A DNA stretch of 64,000 bases from Lachnospiraceae bacterium (GTDB taxonomy: Bacteria; Bacillota; Clostridia; Lachnospirales; Bianqueaceae). The notes beneath the pieces were generated by a model. That model had not been told where the DNA came from. It was given only the letters and a program-made list of their open reading frames with translations, and made no database searches. Where the stretch lies: positions 1 through 64,000 of the forward strand of contig JAAWDX010000009.1 in assembly GCA_022794035.1 (NCBI GenBank), read 5' to 3'. The translations under genes were made by a program, and so were the position numbers. Every line of letters starts with the position of its first letter. The first letter of the stretch is position 1. This document shows, piece after piece, positions 10,052 through 18,084 of the stretch.

Positions 10052-13000
10052 ATGCTGTACAAGAAAAATGTAGCGCCAAGGCTGGAGAGGGAGTTGTTTC
10101 AGAATCCGACGGCTGAATACCGAGGAACGCCCTTTTGGGCGTGGAACTGCGAGCTGCATGAGGAGGAGCTGAAATGGCAGCTGGAGGTGCTCAAAAGGAT
10201 GGGGTTTGGCGGCGCCCATATGCATGTGCGTACGGGTATGGCTACTCCCTATTTGAGCGAGGAATACATGGCGCTGATCAAGGCCTGCGTAGAAAAGGCT
10301 AAAAGCGAGGGGATGCTGGCCTGGCTGTATGATGAGGACCGCTGGCCTTCGGGCGCTGCGGGAGGCCTGGTGACGAAGGAGCAGCAATACCGCGCAAGGC
10401 ATCTGCTGTTTACCCCCAGGCCGTATTCAAAGGATGGATCCGGCGCACGGCAGGTGGAGAGTTCGTCGGCTGCGGCCGGCCGTACGGAAAAGGGATATCT
10501 GCTGGCCTGCTTTGATGTAGAGCTCACAGCAGATGGATATCTGGCCGGGGCCAGACAGATCGAAGAGAATGAGAAAGCGGCGCATCACAAGTGGTATGCC
10601 TATGTAGAGCAAAACTCGGAAAGCGGCTGGTATAACAATCAGACCTATGTAGATACCTTAAATCAGAAAGCCATACAGCGGTTTATTGAAATCACCTATC
10701 AAAGCTATGAAAAAACGATTGGCAGTGAATTTGATCAGACCGTGCCGGCTATCTTTACCGATGAACCGCAGTTTTCTCGAAAATCGACGCTGCATTTTGC
10801 AGCGGATCAAAGCGACGTATTTCTGCCGTGGACAGAGGATCTGCCAAGCACCTTTGCTGCGGCCTATGATGAGGATCTGATCGCAGGGATCCCGGAGCTC
10901 ATCTGGGAAAAGGCAGGAGAAGCGCCGTCAGTTACGCGCTATCACTATCATGATCATATCTGTGAGCGGTTTGCACAGGCATTCGCCGATCAGTGCGGCG
11001 CATGGTGCCGCGCCCATGGGCTGGCGCTTACAGGGCACATGATGGAGGAGCCCACGCTGGAAAGTCAGACAGCAGCGCTGGGTGAGGCCATGCGGTCCTA
11101 CCGCGGCTTTGATCTGCCGGGCATCGACATGCTCTGCGCCCGCTTTGAGTACACGACGGCCAAGCAGACACAGTCGGCAGTGCATCAGTTTGGCTATGAA
11201 GGGATGACCAGCGAGTTATATGGCGTGACCAACTGGGATTTTGATTTTCGCGGACATAAGCTGCACGGCGACTGGCAGGCAGCGCTGGGAGTGACGATTC
11301 GCGTGCCGCATCTTTCGTGGGTATCCATGGCCGGCGAGGCCAAGCGCGATTATCCCGCCTCGATCAACTATCAGTCACCCTGGCATCAGCAGTATGCGCT
11401 GGTGGAAGATCATTTTGCCCGCGTCAATACGGCCATGACGCGCGGCAAGGCCATAGTGCGCGTAGGCGTCATTCATCCCATCGAAAGCTACTGGCTGCAC
11501 TGGGGCCCCTCAGAGCAGACAGCCATGGTGCGAGATGAACTGGATCAAAGCTTTCAAAATATGACGCAGTGGCTGCTCTTTGGCGGCATCGATTTTGACT
11601 TCATCAGCGAGTCTCTGCTGCAGCAGCTGTGCGCGCACGGCGGTGCGCCTCTTGCCGTAGGGCAGATGAACTATGACGTCATAGTGGTGCCCGGCTGCGA
11701 GACCCTGCGCACATCAACCGTAGAACGACTGGAAGCATTTGCCGCCGCGGGCGGAAAGTTAATTTTTGCCGGCCGCATTCCGGCTCTGGTGGATGCGAGA
11801 CCGAGCAGGAGAGTCGCAGAGCTGGCAGAGACCTGCGAGAAGGCAGCGCTGAGCGAAGGGGCGCTGCTGCAGGCGCTGGAGCCGGTGCGGATGGTGGAGA
11901 TCCGGGACGGAGCCGGAAAGCTTACGAGGAATCTGTTGCATCAACTGCGGCAGGATCAGACAGGCCGCTGGCTGTTTATTGCGCATGGCAAGGAGCCGTA
12001 TAATCCGGATGCACCGCAGGTTCAGGATCTGCGGATTCGGCTGCGGGGGCAGTGGAGACCGCTTGTCTATCAAACGCTGGATGGGACTACGGAAAGAATT
12101 GACTTTGAGGCAAGGGGCGACGAGACGATCATCAGCTGCCGGATGTATGAATATGATAGTCTGCTGCTTTTTTTGGAGCCCTGCGGGCAGGAGAGCTATG
12201 CAGCGCCGAAAGCAGAAAAAAAGCACAGCGCTTCTGTGGCTGTGCCGGTGCGGGTAGCGTATACGCTGGATGAGCCGAATGTGCTGCTGCTGGATCAGGC
12301 GGAATATGCGCTGGATGATGGTGCATGGGAGAGCAGAGAGGAAATTTTGCGTCTGGATAACGTGTGCCGTGAGCGGCTGGGGTGGCCAACCAGAAAGGAG
12401 GCGGTCGCGCAGCCTTGGGTCGTGCCGCCGGAGCCGCCTGTACACCGTGTGCGGCTGCGTTTTCGGTTTGATTCGCAGATGGAGGTGACGGAGGCCTGTC
12501 TGGCTTTGGAGGATGCGGAGCAGGCAGAGCTGACGCTCAATGGAGAGCCGGTAGATAAGCAGATTACGGGATGGTACGCGGATAAGGCCATTCGCACGGT
12601 GCGCCTGCCGGGGATCGTTAAGGGAGAAAATGTGCTGGAGGCGGTGTTGCCGTTTGGCCGCCGGACCAATTTGGAATGGATGTATGTGCTGGGAAACTTT
12701 GGCGTGCAGGCTAGCGGGCGCTATACATGCATTCAGCCGCTGCCGGAAAAGCTGTGTTTTGGAGATATTACGCGGCAGGGATTTCCGTTTTATGGAGGCA
12801 ATGTGACCTACCGGATTCCGGTTACAACGCATGGCGGAAGGCTGACGCTGCGTTCCTCGCAGTATAGAGGCGTGCTGCAAAAGGCAGCGCTGGACGGCGG
12901 TGAGGAAGTATCCGTGATTTATTCGCCGTATACAGTCGACTTGGGGGCGCCGCCAGCCGGAGAGCACCGGATAGAGCTGACGCTGTATGGCCATAGGCGC

Positions 13001-13156
13001 AATGCCTTTGGACCGGTGCATTTGACAGATCTGAAGGCACGGTGGATCGGGCCGATTGCCTGGCGCACGGAAGGAGATCTTTGGTGCTATGATTATCAGA
13101 TCTGTGAGGAAGGAGTGCTGACAACGCCGGAGATTCGGGAGGAAATAGAGGATTAA
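10052..13156 (+). CDS. GH106-like glycoside hydrolase (putative alpha-L-rhamnosidase), copy 2
   Basis: A 1034-residue paralogue of the preceding gene, collinear over its whole length: RGTPFWAWN, GFGGAHMHVRTGM, YDEDRWPSG, IFTDEPQF, EEPTLESQ, SELYGVTNWD, and matching C-terminal jelly-roll-like segments (GRRTNLE, GNFGV, SPYTVDL). A strong AAGGAGGAGGG ribosome site precedes ATG 10052. No signal peptide is visible. The pair is best read as a tandem duplication that has diverged, probably in one operon. The 3' end overlaps the converging deoR-type gene by four bases. The copies may differ in preferred aglycone or linkage; sequence alone does not say. Confidence 0.75.
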   Translation: MLYKKNVAPRLERELFQNPTAEYRGTPFWAWNCELHEEELKWQLEVLKRMGFGGAHMHVRTGMATPYLSEEYMALIKACVEKAKSEGMLAWLYDEDRWPSGAAGGLVTKEQQYRARHLLFTPRPYSKDGSGARQVESSSAAAGRTEKGYLLACFDVELTADGYLAGARQIEENEKAAHHKWYAYVEQNSESGWYNNQTYVDTLNQKAIQRFIEITYQSYEKTIGSEFDQTVPAIFTDEPQFSRKSTLHFAADQSDVFLPWTEDLPSTFAAAYDEDLIAGIPELIWEKAGEAPSVTRYHYHDHICERFAQAFADQCGAWCRAHGLALTGHMMEEPTLESQTAALGEAMRSYRGFDLPGIDMLCARFEYTTAKQTQSAVHQFGYEGMTSELYGVTNWDFDFRGHKLHGDWQAALGVTIRVPHLSWVSMAGEAKRDYPASINYQSPWHQQYALVEDHFARVNTAMTRGKAIVRVGVIHPIESYWLHWGPSEQTAMVRDELDQSFQNMTQWLLFGGIDFDFISESLLQQLCAHGGAPLAVGQMNYDVIVVPGCETLRTSTVERLEAFAAAGGKLIFAGRIPALVDARPSRRVAELAETCEKAALSEGALLQALEPVRMVEIRDGAGKLTRNLLHQLRQDQTGRWLFIAHGKEPYNPDAPQVQDLRIRLRGQWRPLVYQTLDGTTERIDFEARGDETIISCRMYEYDSLLLFLEPCGQESYAAPKAEKKHSASVAVPVRVAYTLDEPNVLLLDQAEYALDDGAWESREEILRLDNVCRERLGWPTRKEAVAQPWVVPPEPPVHRVRLRFRFDSQMEVTEACLALEDAEQAELTLNGEPVDKQITGWYADKAIRTVRLPGIVKGENVLEAVLPFGRRTNLEWMYVLGNFGVQASGRYTCIQPLPEKLCFGDITRQGFPFYGGNVTYRIPVTTHGGRLTLRSSQYRGVLQKAALDGGEEVSVIYSPYTVDLGAPPAGEHRIELTLYGHRRNAFGPVHLTDLKARWIGPIAWRTEGDLWCYDYQICEEGVLTTPEIREEIED

Positions 13157-13854
13157 TCCTCGGTAATGACGGTGTCGATGTCATCAAGTGTGCACAGGGT
13201 GTTTAAAAAGGTATGGCCGGTTTTGCTGCGGTCACAAAGCAAAATTTTCTTTTGACTGCGGGATAGCATAGCCTTGCGGATTTCATTTTCTTCGATAGAA
13301 TTATCAGTCAGAAGACCATCATGGGATAAGCCGCGGCAGGAAAAAAAGCAGAGATCAGCGTTATAATGCCGAATTGTGCGCAGTGCTTCAGGGCCAATGA
13401 GGGAAAAGGAACGGCTTAAAACCTCGCCGCCGGTACAGATGGTCTTGATATTCAGGCTGCTGAGCAGATAGGCGGCTTTTAGACCGCTGGTAATGACAAT
13501 TAGATTCTGGAAGCCGCTCAGATAGGGAATGAGGCAGTAGGCGCTGGTGGTGCCGTCGAGCATGAGCGTATCGCCATCTGAAATGAGTTTGGCTGCTTTG
13601 GCGGCCATTTGCTGCTTGGCTTCATTTTGTTCCTGTTCTCTCAGAAAAAAGGGAATCGTTTCATCAGCAGATTTTTTTAGGAGCTCAGCTCCGCCGTGCG
13701 TGCGGAGTATGAGCCCCTTTTTTTCAAGCTTTAATAGGTCGCGGCGGACGGTGGGCTTGCTGATAAAGAGCCGTTGAGATAATTCATCGACGCTGATACG
13801 GCCGTTTTGCATAATGAGCGTGAGTAGCTGCTGTTCTCTTTCATAAAAAGGCAT
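13153..13854 (-). CDS. DeoR/GlpR-family transcriptional repressor
   Basis: A 233-residue DeoR-family regulator. A winged helix-turn-helix spans about residues 1-57 (RISVDELSQRLFISKPTVRRDL, then THGGAEL), followed by a DeoRC sensor domain that in this family binds a sugar or polyol phosphate (MLDGTTS, ITSGLKAA, TGGEV). The start is ATG 13854, preceded by AAGGAGGA at eight bases; an upstream TTG in frame lacks a ribosome site. It is transcribed away from the glycerol-1-phosphate dehydrogenase gene across a region holding a promoter and inverted repeats, so it is the likely regulator of that operon and perhaps itself. The effector could be G1P, DHAP or a related phosphate (inference). Confidence 0.9.
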   Translation of the reverse strand: MPFYEREQQLLTLIMQNGRISVDELSQRLFISKPTVRRDLLKLEKKGLILRTHGGAELLKKSADETIPFFLREQEQNEAKQQMAAKAAKLISDGDTLMLDGTTSAYCLIPYLSGFQNLIVITSGLKAAYLLSSLNIKTICTGGEVLSRSFSLIGPEALRTIRHYNADLCFFSCRGLSHDGLLTDNSIEENEIRKAMLSRSQKKILLCDRSKTGHTFLNTLCTLDDIDTVITED

Positions 13855-13901
13855 GGACAGATCCTCCTTGTTCAAAAAATCAAAATAAAATCTAAAATAC
13901 G

Positions 13902-13918
13902 ATCAATTGCTGATTGAT
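13902..13918. promoter_or_regulatory. Candidate DeoR operator (inverted repeat)
   Basis: ATCAAT and ATTGAT form a perfect inverted repeat around a five-base spacer. A further TTGATC copy sits at 13951-13956 inside the dehydrogenase promoter. The layout fits a repressor binding two sites between the divergent genes. Confidence 0.55.
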
Positions 13919-13940
13919 TATCCAATATTTTACAGGGATA

Positions 13941-13968
13941 TTGACAATAGTTGATCGGGTTTTATAAT
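13941..13968 (+). promoter_or_regulatory. Sigma-A type promoter of the G1P dehydrogenase operon
   Basis: Perfect TTGACA (13941-13946) and TATAAT (13963-13968) boxes are 16 bases apart, about 50 bases before the start codon. A TTGATC element lies in the spacer, well placed for repression. Confidence 0.85.
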
Positions 13969-14016
13969 TGTAGCATGAGGAAATCGACAAGTCAATGAAA
14001 GAAAAGGAGGAATCCG

Positions 14017-15318
14017 ATGGGAAGTTCATTTGTCTGTACCTGTGGAAAAACACATGTATCCTTAGTGGATCAGGTGCTGGTAGGGAAGGGCGTGATCGGT
14101 CAGCTTCCGGAGATCGTAAAGCGGTATCAGGCTAAACGGGTATTTTTGCTTGCGGATCTGAATACCTATAAGGCGGCAGGAGAGCGCGTGGCCGCTTTGC
14201 TGAGCGAAGCGCAGATCGCTTACTCACAATATGTATTTGAAGAGAGCCATTTGGAGCCTGATGAGGCGGCCGTGGGCAGCGCCGTGATGCATTTTGATCA
14301 AAGCTGCGATCTTGTGATAGGCATTGGGTCTGGGGTAATCAATGATATTGGAAAGATTGTCAGCAGCATGGCGGATCTTCCCTACATGATCGTCGGAACC
14401 GCGCCCTCGATGGATGGCTATGCCTCGGCCACATCGTCGATGTCATTGGATGGCCTTAAGGTCTCGCTGCCTTCTAAATGTGCGAATGTGATTATCGGCG
14501 ATATTGATTTTTTAAAAACGGCTCCGGATCAGATGCTTATTGCGGGTCTCGGCGATATGCTAGCCAAATATATCAGCATCTGTGAGTGGAGGATTGCGCA
14601 TCTGCTGGTGGGGGAATATTATTGTGAGACCATTGCACAGATGATTCGAGAAGCTCTTGCCAAATGTGTACAGAATGCGGGCGGCCTGTTAAAAAGAGAG
14701 GACGAAGCGATCGCAGCTGTGTTTGAAGGCTTAGTCAAAGGAGGCGAGGCTATGATGTATGCCGGATTATCACGGCCGGCATCCGGCATAGAGCATTATT
14801 TTTCTCATATTTGGGATATGAGAGGGCTGGCCTTTCATACACCGGTCGCGCTTCATGGCCTGCAGTGTGCAGTAGGAACGCTGCTCTCGGCAAGGATCTA
14901 TGAGCAGCTTAAGCAGGTTAAGCCGGATGAGCAAAGGGCGCTGGCCTATGTGGAGCACTTTGATACAGCGGCATGGCAGGAAGTACTGGGCACTTTAGTA
15001 GGAAAAGGCGCTAAAAGCATGATAGCCCTCGAGGTAAAGGAAGGCAAATATGACCGGCAGAAGCATGCGCAGCGCCTTAAGAAAATCATCAGGCTATGGC
15101 CGGAGATTCTGCAGATCATAGAGGAAGAGGTGCCCTCCAGTCAGGAGATAGAGAAGGTCCTGAAAACAATTCACGGGCCTTTGTCGGCAGGAGAGGTAGG
15201 ACAGGAAGAAGCGCTTTTGCCGCAGGTTTTTCAGGCGACCAAGGATATCCGCGATAAGTATATTGCTTCGCGGCTGGCTTGGGATCTGGGCATTATAGAT
15301 GAAATTAAATTAGGATAA
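14017..15318 (+). CDS. egsA: sn-glycerol-1-phosphate dehydrogenase (AraM/EgsA family)
   Basis: A 433-residue protein of the iron-alcohol-dehydrogenase-like fold that interconverts dihydroxyacetone phosphate and sn-glycerol-1-phosphate using NAD(P)H and a divalent metal. The dinucleotide segment GIGSGVINDIGK (about 100-111), the TAPSMDGYAS segment (about 129-138) and the GLGDMLAKY metal region (about 179-187) are family hallmarks; HIWDM and the following His-containing segment complete the metal site. AGGAGG precedes ATG 14017. It is cotranscribed with a glycerophosphodiesterase 17 bases downstream and faces a DeoR-type regulator. In Bacillus the homologue makes G1P for a glycerol lipid; here the context also fits catabolic use. 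The length is slightly above the Bacillus protein, with a C-terminal helical extension. Confidence 0.88.
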   Translation: MGSSFVCTCGKTHVSLVDQVLVGKGVIGQLPEIVKRYQAKRVFLLADLNTYKAAGERVAALLSEAQIAYSQYVFEESHLEPDEAAVGSAVMHFDQSCDLVIGIGSGVINDIGKIVSSMADLPYMIVGTAPSMDGYASATSSMSLDGLKVSLPSKCANVIIGDIDFLKTAPDQMLIAGLGDMLAKYISICEWRIAHLLVGEYYCETIAQMIREALAKCVQNAGGLLKREDEAIAAVFEGLVKGGEAMMYAGLSRPASGIEHYFSHIWDMRGLAFHTPVALHGLQCAVGTLLSARIYEQLKQVKPDEQRALAYVEHFDTAAWQEVLGTLVGKGAKSMIALEVKEGKYDRQKHAQRLKKIIRLWPEILQIIEEEVPSSQEIEKVLKTIHGPLSAGEVGQEEALLPQVFQATKDIRDKYIASRLAWDLGIIDEIKLG

Positions 15319-15335
15319 GAGAGGATGAAAACAGG

Positions 15336-16106
15336 ATGATACGTTTACAGGCACACAGAGGAGCAAGCCGTCACTATCCGGAAAATACCATCATTGCTTA
15401 TGAGGGAGCGATCCGGGAAAATTATCAGATTATTGAGCTGGATACCAAGTTCACCAAGGATAATCAGTGTGTGATGCTGCACGACTTTACCATCAACCGG
15501 ACAGGGAGAAAAAAGGATGGCAGCATTTTAGAAAAAGAGATTCGTGCAGAGGAACTGACCTATGAAGAGCTTTTAGAGCTGGATTTTGGCATCTGGTTTT
15601 CTCAAGAATTTGCCGGTACGAAGATTCCGCTTTTTAGAGAAGCCGTGCGGTTTGCCCGTGAGCATCAGGCGCATATCAAGGTGGATAATGTGCTGGAGCG
15701 GTTTTCTGAGGAGCAGCAGCAACAAGCCTTTCAAATCGTAAAGGACGAGCAGGCACAGGCCTATGTAGGCTTCGTTGCCAAATCCATTGAATTTGCCCAG
15801 AGAGCGGCGGCCCAGTTCCCGGACTCTGAGCTGCATTATGACGGACCGGTGGATCAGGACATCTTAAAGCAGCTAGGCAGTCTAAAAGCAAAGCAGCTGC
15901 TTACCATCTGGCTGCCGGCGCAGAAAAAATCATGGCTGACATATCCCCCGGCTGATGAGGAGACAATTGCACTTTGCCGTGCGTATGGTTCGATTGGACT
16001 CTGGACAGCCACAGATGAGGAAAATCTGGCACACTGTCTTTCCTTAAAGCCGGATGCGATGGAAATTGAAGGCATTGTTACGCCGGAAATGGTCAACAAA
16101 ATGTGA
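15336..16106 (+). CDS. Cytoplasmic glycerophosphodiester phosphodiesterase
   Basis: A 256-residue GDPD-family TIM barrel that hydrolyses glycerophosphodiesters to glycerol phosphate and an alcohol. Motifs seen: HRGASRHYPENT at residues 7-18 (catalytic His, substrate Glu), ELDTKFTKD (about 35-43, metal Glu/Asp) and the HDFTINRTG loop (about 50-58, catalytic His). No signal peptide is present, unlike secreted GlpQ, so substrates must arise inside or be imported. It follows the G1P dehydrogenase directly, suggesting that its product is sn-glycerol-1-phosphate (inference). Confidence 0.88.
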   Translation: MIRLQAHRGASRHYPENTIIAYEGAIRENYQIIELDTKFTKDNQCVMLHDFTINRTGRKKDGSILEKEIRAEELTYEELLELDFGIWFSQEFAGTKIPLFREAVRFAREHQAHIKVDNVLERFSEEQQQQAFQIVKDEQAQAYVGFVAKSIEFAQRAAAQFPDSELHYDGPVDQDILKQLGSLKAKQLLTIWLPAQKKSWLTYPPADEETIALCRAYGSIGLWTATDEENLAHCLSLKPDAMEIEGIVTPEMVNKM

Positions 16107-16165
16107 TAATTCGAATGCTTTTTGGAAACAATAAGTTTAAATTCTAACCAGTTTGTGGTAAAATA

Positions 16166-16188
16166 AAGGCGGCAGAATATGCCGCCTT
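16166..16188 (+). promoter_or_regulatory. Leader hairpin before the flavodiiron gene
   Basis: A perfect nine-base-pair stem (AAGGCGGCA with TGCCGCCTT) with a five-base loop lies between a probable extended -10 box (TGTGGTAAAAT, ending 16164) and the ribosome site at 16201. It has no T tract, so it looks like an mRNA 5' stabilising or protein-binding element and not a terminator. Confidence 0.5.
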
Positions 16189-16212
16189 ATGAATATGCAC
16201 AGGGAGGATCTT

Positions 16213-18006
16213 ATGGAAATTACAAAAAGCATTCAATATGTAGGCGTCAATGATCATGCTGTGGATCTGTTTGAGGGACAGTACACGGTTAAAAACGGCA
16301 TGTCCTATAATTCGTATGTGATCATGGATGAAAAGATTGCCGTGATGGATACGGTTGATATTCATTTTGGCCATGAATGGCTGGACAATATTCAGAATCT
16401 GCTGGAGAAAAGGCAGCCAGATTACTTAATTGTGCAGCATATGGAGCCGGATCACTCGGCTAATATTGCGAATTTTATGAAGGTATATCCGCAGACGCAG
16501 ATTGTTTCCTCAGCGAAGGCCTTTGCTATGATGCAGCAGTTTTTCGGCACCGATTTCGCAGACCGGCGCATTGTGGTCAAAGAGGGCGATACGCTGGAGC
16601 TCGGCAGTCATGTACTGAGCTTTGTTGCGGCGCCGATGGTGCACTGGCCGGAGGTGATCGTGACCTATGATCAGACGGATAAGGTACTGTTTTCCGCCGA
16701 TGGCTTTGGCAAATTCGGAGCACTGGATGTGACGGAAGAATGGGATGATGAGGCGCGCCGGTATTATATCGGCATCGTAGGCAAATACGGCATGCAGGTG
16801 CAGAATCTGCTTAAAAAAGCGGCTGGACTGGATATTCAGATGATATGTCCGCTGCACGGCCCTGTACTCAAAGAAAATCTGGGCCATTATCTGAATCTGT
16901 ATAACACTTGGTCCTCCTATGCCGTGGAGACAGAGGGCATTGTCATTGCCTATACGTCCATCTATGGCAATACAAGAAAGGCGGTAGAGCTGCTGGCGCA
17001 GAAGCTGCAGGAAAAGGGCTGCCCCAAGGTTGTACTGCATGATTTAGCGCGCTGTGATATGGCGCAGGCAGTGGCCGACGCTTTCCGCTACAGCAAGCTG
17101 GTGCTGGCAACCACGACCTATAATGCAGGAATCTTTCCTTTTATGCGCGAATTCATTGATCACCTGACAGAGCGCAATTATCAGAACAGAACGGTTGCCT
17201 TCATAGAAAATGGCAGCTGGGCGCCGCTGGCGGCAAAGGTGATGAAGCAAATGCTTTCAGAGAGCAAAAAGCTGACGGTCGCCGATACGGTGGTACAGAT
17301 TAAATCTGCTTTAAATGAAGAAAGCACTCAGCAGCTGGAAGAGCTGGCCGCAGAGCTTTGCCGCGATTATATTGCGCAGCATGCAGAAACGGCCAATAAA
17401 AATGATATGTCCGCGCTGTTTAATATTGGATATGGATTATATGTGGTCACATCCAATGATGGAAAGCGCGATAACGGCTTGATTGTGAACACGGTTACAC
17501 AGGTGACGAATACGCCCAATCAGATTGCCGTAGCCATCAATAAGGAAAATTATTCTCATCATGTCATTAAACAGACGGGAATGATGAACATCAACTGCCT
17601 GTCGACAGAAGCGCCGTTCTCGGTATTTGAGAATTTTGGGTTCCAAAGCGGGCGCACGGTAGACAAGTTTGCAAATTATGAGGAAGTGCTGCGCAGCGAT
17701 AACGGACTGGCGTTTTTACCGCGCTATATCAATTCCTTTATGTCGCTGAAGGTAGAGCAATATGTGGATCTGGGGACGCATGGCATGTTCATCTGTTCCA
17801 TCACAGAGGCAAGGGTGATTTCGGATATCGAGACGATGACCTACACCTATTATCAGAATCATGTGAAGCCAAAACCACAGACAGAAGGAAAAAAAGGCTT
17901 TGTCTGCAAAATCTGCGGATATATTTATGAGGGCGATGTACTGCCCGAGGACTTTATCTGCCCGCTGTGCAAGCATGGCGCAGCTGATTTTGAGCCAATT
18001 GAATAA
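16213..18006 (+). CDS. Flavodiiron protein fused to flavin reductase and rubredoxin domains
   Basis: A 597-residue cytoplasmic O2 (and possibly NO) reductase. Domain order: metallo-beta-lactamase diiron domain (about 1-240, HMEPDH ligands at 76-81, later His/Asp ligands in MVHWPE, SADGFG and CPLHGP); FMN flavodoxin domain (about 241-390, TSIYGNTRKA); flavin-reductase split barrel (about 398-545); C-terminal rubredoxin (about 560-597, two CxxC pairs). The start is ATG 16213, six bases after AGGGAGG; ATG 16189 lies upstream of that site. Carrying reductase and rubredoxin in one chain suggests a nearly self-sufficient electron path from NAD(P)H. It stands alone, with its own promoter region and a terminator after it. 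Confidence 0.92.
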   Translation: MEITKSIQYVGVNDHAVDLFEGQYTVKNGMSYNSYVIMDEKIAVMDTVDIHFGHEWLDNIQNLLEKRQPDYLIVQHMEPDHSANIANFMKVYPQTQIVSSAKAFAMMQQFFGTDFADRRIVVKEGDTLELGSHVLSFVAAPMVHWPEVIVTYDQTDKVLFSADGFGKFGALDVTEEWDDEARRYYIGIVGKYGMQVQNLLKKAAGLDIQMICPLHGPVLKENLGHYLNLYNTWSSYAVETEGIVIAYTSIYGNTRKAVELLAQKLQEKGCPKVVLHDLARCDMAQAVADAFRYSKLVLATTTYNAGIFPFMREFIDHLTERNYQNRTVAFIENGSWAPLAAKVMKQMLSESKKLTVADTVVQIKSALNEESTQQLEELAAELCRDYIAQHAETANKNDMSALFNIGYGLYVVTSNDGKRDNGLIVNTVTQVTNTPNQIAVAINKENYSHHVIKQTGMMNINCLSTEAPFSVFENFGFQSGRTVDKFANYEEVLRSDNGLAFLPRYINSFMSLKVEQYVDLGTHGMFICSITEARVISDIETMTYTYYQNHVKPKPQTEGKKGFVCKICGYIYEGDVLPEDFICPLCKHGAADFEPIE

Positions 18007-18022
18007 GCATGTGAGAGCATAG

Positions 18023-18066
18023 AAAATCCGGTACTCATCAGCAAGACGAGTACCGGATTTTGTTTT
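18023..18066. terminator. Bidirectional intrinsic terminator
   Basis: AAAATCCGGTACTC and GAGTACCGGATTTT form a perfect 14-base-pair stem with an 11-base loop and T-rich flank. It separates the flavodiiron gene from the converging kinase gene. Confidence 0.92.
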
Positions 18067-18084
18067 GCATGGGCATGTGCTGAG

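Noticed and set aside
11759-13021. A 420-codon antisense frame opposite the second GH106-like gene.
   Set aside because: It mirrors a well-conserved coding region, has low-complexity Arg/His/Gln-rich sequence and no ribosome site.
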